This document shows positions 59,605-64,000 of a stretch of DNA of 64,000 nt, one piece after another (the first letter of the stretch is position 1; every line of letters begins with the position of its first letter). A model generated the notes under the pieces. That model had not been told where the DNA came from. It worked only from the letters and a program-made list of their open reading frames with translations, and searched no databases. The position numbers were made by a program, and so were the translations under genes. Source of the stretch: Cichorium intybus (taxonomy: Eukaryota > Streptophyta > Magnoliopsida > Asterales > Asteraceae); assembly GCA_023525715.1 (NCBI GenBank), contig CM042013.1:76801494-76865493 (forward strand). Reading direction: 5' to 3'.

Positions 59605-60010
59605 CGTATGCAGGTGTCATGATGCGAAAATGGAAAAAGAAGATGAGGATCACGAGACGGAGGAGGGGGGGGGGGGGTAAGTGGGGTGGGTGGGTTTATT
59701 TTTCCTTTTTTAAAAATTGATTTAAGACAAAACTTCATAAATGGTCCCTGTGGTTTCAAAAAAAATCTGGTTTGGTCCCTAACTTTCAAAAACCTCACGA
59801 CTAGTCCCTGTGGTTTCAAAACTTTTGTTAGATGGTCCCTGAAGCTAACTCCGTCTGATTTTAGCCGTTTACTCACCTCACGTGCGTTTCATGTGAGGGT
59901 AAAAGGGTAATTTCAGGCGGGGCTTCCATTTAAGCAGGTTTGTTTCATTATAGCCGTTTAACAATCGCTATCTACGGCGAATCCTTGAAGAACGCTTCGA
60001 TCAAGCTCAA

Positions 60011-60277
60011 ATGGAAAAATGTCGATGTGGAAATCGAGCAATGAAGGTGACATCATGGACCGATCTAAACCCAGGTAGGCAATTTTGGAGTTGTTCAAGG
60101 TCAGGAAGGAAATGTGGGTTCCTAGGGTGGGCAGACCCTCCGATGTGCCCTAGGGCTGTTATCGTGATCCCAGGATTGCTTAGAGCAATGAATCGATTGG
60201 AAGCAAAGGTCTGGAAGATGAAAATGGTGATAATATGTTCTTGGGTTTTATTCTTGGGTTACTATCTGTACCAGTAA
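60011..60277 (+). CDS. GRF-type zinc-finger protein with C-terminal membrane helix
   Basis: An 88-residue protein with a complete GRF zinc-finger: MEKCRCGNRAMKVTSW, then NPGRQFWSCSRSG and KCGFLGWADPPMCPR, with Cys4/Cys6, Cys28 and Cys35 as likely zinc ligands and the G-R-x-F core. The C terminus has a coiled segment (LLRAMNRLEAKVWKMK) followed by a hydrophobic helix (MVIICSWVLFLGYYLYQ). GRF fingers bind nucleic acid; small GRF-plus-helix proteins of this layout are common in plant genomes and often ride in Mutator-like elements. It is encoded on the strand opposite to the transposase, inside the MULE. The frame is intact, starting from the only suitable ATG. Its role in transposition is unknown. 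Confidence 0.75.
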   Translation: MEKCRCGNRAMKVTSWTDLNPGRQFWSCSRSGRKCGFLGWADPPMCPRAVIVIPGLLRAMNRLEAKVWKMKMVIICSWVLFLGYYLYQ

Positions 60278-60568
60278 AGTTCTTAATACTTGTCTGTGGG
60301 TAATCGTGTTTAAGAAAATGGAGCTTTTTGGGTGTAATATCTTAGAAATTTGTTATTAGAAGCTAATGTTATTATGTATAATGTGAACATTTACGTTTGT
60401 ATGAATGAATTCCAATTTTGGTATTAATTTCCAAGTAATAGCTTAGACATCATTGCTATCTTCCAGTTGCGGCTATACGTCTTTTCGCCTGATGAACATT
60501 TAATTCAGCCATTATGACAGGTGAATCCGCATTTAATTGAGCCATTAATCGTCTAACATATTCATTTC

Positions 60569-60577
60569 TATATAAGA
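60569..60577 (+). promoter_or_regulatory. TATA box upstream of the 60646 ORF
   Basis: TTCTATATAAGAAACC, about 75 bp before ATG 60646. Confidence 0.5.
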
Positions 60578-60645
60578 AACCATTAGCTTTCTCTATGACA
60601 TACAATCTCATCAGCTAACAACATACAATCTCCTCCCGTGCCAAG

Positions 60646-60900
60646 ATGAAAGGAATGGATCTCCACGCCATGCTCGCAACCCTAATCAAGAAAACTGAAA
60701 ACAACATGCGGCTTGTCAAGGAGTTGCAGAACACGCTAGAAGGAGATTACACTTTCAGAGACAATCTATCTGATGACTTGGAGACATTACCACGCTACAT
60801 GAACTTCGTTCTATCTGATGACTTGCAACCTTTTGTTTCGACAAACCAAGCTCAAATTTCCTTGTTAACTCCTCGTGTAGTGCTTTCACTGGAATCCTAG
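60646..60900 (+). CDS. Small ORF fused to antisense transposase sequence
   Basis: 84 codons. The first about 60 residues (MKGMDLHAMLATLIKKTENN, then LVKELQNTLEGDYTFRDNLS) form a charged helical segment that I do not recognise. From about 60827 on, the frame is simply antisense to the transposase remnant. The words CTATCTGATGACTTG occur twice (60765 and 60811), so the junction may have formed by short-homology repair. With its TATA box this looks like a captured gene start. Low certainty that it is expressed. Confidence 0.35.
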   Translation: MKGMDLHAMLATLIKKTENNMRLVKELQNTLEGDYTFRDNLSDDLETLPRYMNFVLSDDLQPFVSTNQAQISLLTPRVVLSLES

Positions 60901-61527
60901 GGTTTCCTTGAATTTGTTGAACGATATTATCAGCCAAGAATTTATAGGTGCAAGCTTTAACATCCCTTGATTGCAAACATTTATGTTCAGCATTAATGGT
61001 TTTCACCATCCAATATTCCGATGCACTAGGCCTCGATATCTGGACCGCCCAAGGACAAGATTCCTTTTTACTGGAGTCCACTTTACTTTTCCCTTTACTT
61101 CTTGTAGAGGGCCCACCACTCGAGTCACCAGACTGGCCCACCCTGCCCTCACACTTGACCCTCATCCTAATTTTGTCATTTTTTGCTAGTTTTATTTCCC
61201 TCCTTGTCTCAACTGAGTGGATCTTAATAAATCTACTGATATCTTCTTTTGACTTGAAAGTTTGTCCCACTCTAAACGCCTTCTGGTGAACCTCCCCATG
61301 TGAGCATTTTCTTGACTTACTCAATTCTCTGATTACAGTGTTCCTATCTTCGTTTTCAAATCCTCCAACCTGAGCTCCATCCGTGTCTACCACTTCAACT
61401 TCTTCATCAATAATATGCTCACTTGCAGTTGTAGTTTGACCTTCAAGTATCCCATTTTCATCAAAATCCACAGCAGCTCGAAATTCACTCATATCCACAA
61501 TTACATCATAATACAGGTTTGCATCAT

Positions 61528-61705
61528 CTATGTTGAAGTCGTCATCCTCATCCTCATCCTCATCCTCATCCTCATCCTCATCCTCTTCCTCATCCTCACC
61601 ATTGACTTCAGCATTTTCAGCATCATAAATGACTTCAGCATTTTCACCATTGACTTCAGCATTTTCAGCATCATAAATGACTTCAGCATTTTCACCATTG
61701 TCTTC
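61528..61705 (-). repeat. Acidic-repeat coding region in the MURA remnant
   Basis: (TCATCC)n hexamers at about 61543-61590 encode Asp-Glu. A 48-bp unit (16 residues, NGENAEVIYDAENAEV) is present about 2.5 times at 61595-61705. Confidence 0.8.
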
Positions 61706-61834
61706 AACACCTTGATCTTCTATAGCATTTTCAGCATTGATGTCAGCATCATAAGCATCCAGTATTAAGAAACATTCTAAAAGTGTGTCATTATCTACTG
61801 GTTGGATGTTACTTTGGAGAAGGATATCTTCTGC

Positions 61835-61950
61835 ATCTTCCTCGACTTGTATCACCTGACTTTGTTGGCTATATGGTACAATGGATGTCAACATCTTCCT
61901 CGACTTGTATCACCTGACTTTGTTGGCTATATGGTACAATGGATGTCAAC
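61835..61950 (-). repeat. Perfect 58-bp tandem duplication in MURA
   Basis: 61835-61892 and 61893-61950 are identical (ATCTTCCTCGACTTGTATC at each start). The length is not a multiple of three, so the frame shifts after LTSIVPYSQQSQVIQVEED. Confidence 0.92.
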
Positions 61951-62200
61951 AGACAATTATCTTCATTAAAATCTAGTTGTTTACTACATGAACCTCCTAC
62001 TGTCTTAAATGGTCTCCTATTCATCTCTTCTGAAACATTCTCATCTTCCAAGTCCTCAATTATCAGTTTTGAAGGAGACTTAAGATGCGTAAATACCCTT
62101 GTTTGCCCAGCTTCAATATACACACTGATCTGTCTATGTTTAGGTACATACGTGACCAATTTATGCACATCTTGGTCATTCCCTAAAGGCATTAAGCCAT

Positions 62201-62292
62201 AATCTAATGAGAGTTCCGGGATACAATAATGATAGTACAATGTCTTAATCTAATGAGAGTTCCGGGATACAATAATGATAGTACAATGTCTG
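62201..62292 (-). repeat. 46-bp tandem duplication in MURA
   Basis: Units start AATCTAATGAGAGTTCCGGG at 62201 and 62247. It places a stop directly after PELSLD and shifts the frame. Confidence 0.9.
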
Positions 62293-63174
62293 CTCTTTTT
62301 GGTACCCTAACTCAAGAACCATGTCATTTATATCATGTACCGAGAACAGGTCTGTGTCAACAAAGTCAAAGTAAGAGACTAAACCATCTATGTATCTTCT
62401 TCCTGGGGGCTTCGTGAAGATACCACCATACGAGACCCTAATCGTGAAATAGCTGTTACTTCCAGCTGCGACATAAGATTAGGGTTATCACATTGTACAC
62501 CTGATTAGCACCATCAAAATTGAGATTTACTACCGTATATTGTAAAAAGACACTTACCATATTCAAGTTCTAAATCTGGTTTTGAAGTCCTTTGTCGCAT
62601 AATCCACTCACACAACACCATCTCTTACTGATTTAGGAACGTATGCTTGCAAATAATCGGAGGCTACAGATGCAAATGTAGACTTCGTTTCTTGAGAGAG
62701 GGTTACGAAAGGACGACTTCTATCACCTGCCTTTCTTGAGAGATGCAATTGATCGTTTCCCGCATTTTGAATAGAAGCCCAGCCTGAAATTACCCTTTTA
62801 CCCTCACATGAAACGCACGTGAGGTGAGTAAACGGCTAAAATCAGACGGAGTTAGCTTCAGGGACCATCTAACAAAAGTTTTGAAACCACGGAGACTAGG
62901 CGTGAGGTTTTTGAAAGTTAGGGACCAAACCAGATTTTTTTTGAAACCACAGGGACCATTTATGAAGTTTGTCATGATTTAATAAATAATATATTAAAAG
63001 AAAAATGAAAAAGAAAATAGAAATGGTATTTTAGTCTTTTTATATGCCCCAGGGACTGATTTGAAATCATTTGCAAACTTTAGTGACCAAAACCGTGATT
63101 TTCTAATAATATGTCCTAAGGTGAAATATTTGATATACTTTAGGGACCAAAATTGTAATTTTGTGTTTCTTCGA

Positions 63175-63394
63175 CGATTATGTCGATAGTTCTTTACATG
63201 TTGTACGATTTTTTTTCATTGTATTCTTCCATTATCATCATCATAACTATTATGACCACACCAATACCCTACAATAATTGTCTCTACAAACTTACAAGCC
63301 AATATATAGGACTCATCAAAATGCTCTATTGACTTTTTACCTCACACCCCGAATGAGCACATATGAGATGAGACACATATATAATCACTACACA

Positions 63395-63400
<6 letters not shown>
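63175..63400. other. Intergenic sequence, nothing recognised
   Basis: AT-rich sequence between the MULE target duplication and a (TA)n tract. Confidence 0.4.

Positions 63401-63474
<74 letters not shown>
63401..63474. repeat. (TA)n microsatellite
   Basis: 74 bp of AT dinucleotides marking the border between AT-rich and GC-rich DNA. Confidence 0.95.
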
Positions 63475-63478
<4 letters not shown>

Positions 63479-64000
63479 CGAACTCGGCTCCGAGAGTCGG
63501 GTATTGGTGTTAGATCTGGATCGTGGATCTGGTGTGGTGCCGTCAGCTGGTTCCCGACTCGGTTCCTAGCTGCCATCAGATAACAAAACCGTTAGAACCG
63601 CCCCAGGTCGTGAGCCCCGTGAGCCCCGGGAGACGGCTCCGACGATCAAGTTAGTGTGGTGAACGATGAGAGATGATCTCTCCTGGCCAGAGAGAATCAT
63701 CCTGGTGTGTAGAGGAGAGAAGTGGAGGCGGATCCCTTAGGGAATTAGGGTTCCCTCATGTTCTATTTATAGAGAACAATTAGGTCAGACCTTGGGCCAG
63801 CCCAACTTAGGCCCAGCTAGCCGGCAGTACTGCTGGGCCGGCCGACAGGCAAAGCAACCCGGCGCTGGAAGGCAATCCACGCCGGAAAGTCCACACTGGA
63901 AAGTCCACGCTGGAAAGTCCACGCTGGAAAGTCCACGCTGGAAAGTAGTAGGTCGGCCGGCAGACCTATACTATCAAGTCCCCTCAGACCTATGTGATTG
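63475..64000 (-). other. GC-rich, LTR/promoter-like sequence cut by window edge
   Basis: Base composition changes abruptly at 63475. On the minus strand CTATAAATAG (63763-63772) is a good TATA box, with CCGGCCGAC-type GC palindromes upstream and a leader-like AGAG-rich region downstream. This may be the LTR or 5' region of another element whose remainder lies beyond the window. No coding sequence is recognised. Confidence 0.4.
63884..63952. repeat. Five 14-bp units GGAAAGTCCACGCT
   Basis: GGAAAGT recurs at 63884, 63898, 63912, 63926 and 63940. They lie upstream of the minus-strand TATA box, so they could act as promoter elements. Confidence 0.85.

Larger units (their letters stand above)
58173..59725 (-). 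mobile_element. Nested insert in the MULE left arm with captured gene pieces
   Basis: The insert is absent from the right arm, so its limits are set by comparison. Its ends are themselves inverted: ATTTTTTAAAAATGAAAAAT then AAACCCACCCCCC on the left, and the reverse complement of GGTGGGTTTATTTTTCC then TTTTTAAAAATTGATTTAA on the right. It carries F-box/LRR-like and cellulose-synthase-like fragments, both on the minus strand. No transposase. A target duplication is not clear. Confidence 0.65.
60827..62463 (-). pseudogene. MURA (MuDR-type) transposase, N-terminal part only
   Basis: The minus-strand reading begins near 62463 with GSNSYFTIRVSYGGIF, continues RYIDGLVSYFDFVDTDLF and YYHYCIPELSLD, then (after frame changes) LMPLGNDQDVHKLVTYVPKH. 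An acidic region follows (61528-61600, Glu-Asp repeats; 16-residue NGENAEVIYDAENAEV repeats), then the zinc/DNA-binding region FRVGQTFKSKEDISRFIKIH, CPWAVQISRPSASEYWMVKT and LTRKFELGLSKQKV, where similarity ends at 60827. The DDE catalytic domain and SWIM finger are missing. Two short tandem duplications (46 bp and 58 bp, both 3n+1) break the frame. Confidence 0.8.
57982..63165 (-). mobile_element. Deleted Mutator-like element (MULE) with ~400-bp TIRs
   Basis: The outer left arm 57982-58172 plus 59726-59926 equals the reverse complement of 62775-63165. The outer ends ACAAAATTACA...TTTTGGTCCCTAAAG are flanked by TTTCTTTGA (57973-57981) and TTTCTTCGA (63166-63174), a 9-bp duplication with one difference, as expected for a MULE. 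Inside are a minus-strand MURA-type transposase truncated before its catalytic domain, a GRF zinc-finger ORF and a short plus-strand ORF with its own TATA box. The left arm is split by a 1.55-kb nested insert. Confidence 0.82.

Noticed and set aside
60948..61289. 113-codon plus-strand frame
   Set aside because: Antisense to the MURA transposase remnant, which has recognisable family motifs.

Overview
The window is plant nuclear DNA, almost certainly from a eudicot. The evidence is a chloroplast-protein gene with GT-AG introns, initiator-Met-tRNA primed LTR retrotransposons, PIF/Harbinger, Mutator-like, hAT and Helitron-like DNA elements, a tRNA-derived SINE and many MITEs. The repeat style resembles large composite-family (Asteraceae) genomes, but that is only an impression. 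I find one complete host gene, a RETICULATA-RELATED (DUF3411) chloroplast protein gene with 8 exons on the minus strand at 51225-55223. Nearly everything else is nested mobile DNA or its debris.

Layout: (1) 1-9.4 kb: MITEs, then TR-GAG copy A (1580-8847, minus), a non-autonomous Copia-like element with a broken gag and no pol, itself carrying a SINE. (2) 9.4-21.3 kb: a 3'-truncated Copia element C (minus) whose gag is split by TR-GAG copy B (9933-19590, plus, perfect 5-bp target duplication). The 3' LTR of B is in turn split inside a (TA)n tract by a 1.9-kb terminal-inverted-repeat element. (3) 22371-26132: a PIF/Harbinger transposon with TAA duplications, an open DDE transposase gene and a Myb/SANT-like partner gene killed by a nonsense codon. 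(4) 28499-35939: TR-GAG copy D with 777-bp LTRs. (5) 36-41.2 kb: a Tourist-like MITE, a probable degenerate solo LTR with a minisatellite, and a CATCAC-rich MITE. (6) 41.4-46.8 kb: a candidate Helitron carrying same-strand gene fragments, including an uninterrupted chimeric coding sequence made of five K+ efflux antiporter exons joined in phase to an exon resembling a 2-oxoglutarate oxygenase. (7) 48207-50176: a solo LTR holding a 635-bp hAT element. (8) 51.2-55.2 kb: the host gene, with three large MITEs in one intron and a foldback MITE in another. (9) 57982-63165: a deleted Mutator-like element with ~400-bp inverted ends, a truncated and duplicated MURA transposase, a GRF zinc-finger ORF, and a nested insert with F-box/LRR-like and cellulose-synthase-like fragments. 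(10) The right edge enters a GC-rich, promoter-like repeat.

The most unusual signal is in the TR-GAG family (A, B, D). Their ~3.7-kb non-coding interiors hold many short hairpins whose loops are conserved and whose arms change in complementary pairs between copies and between modules. This suggests selection on RNA (or single-stranded DNA) structure, not on protein. The second strongest is the open chimeric antiporter/oxygenase reading frame in the Helitron-like block.
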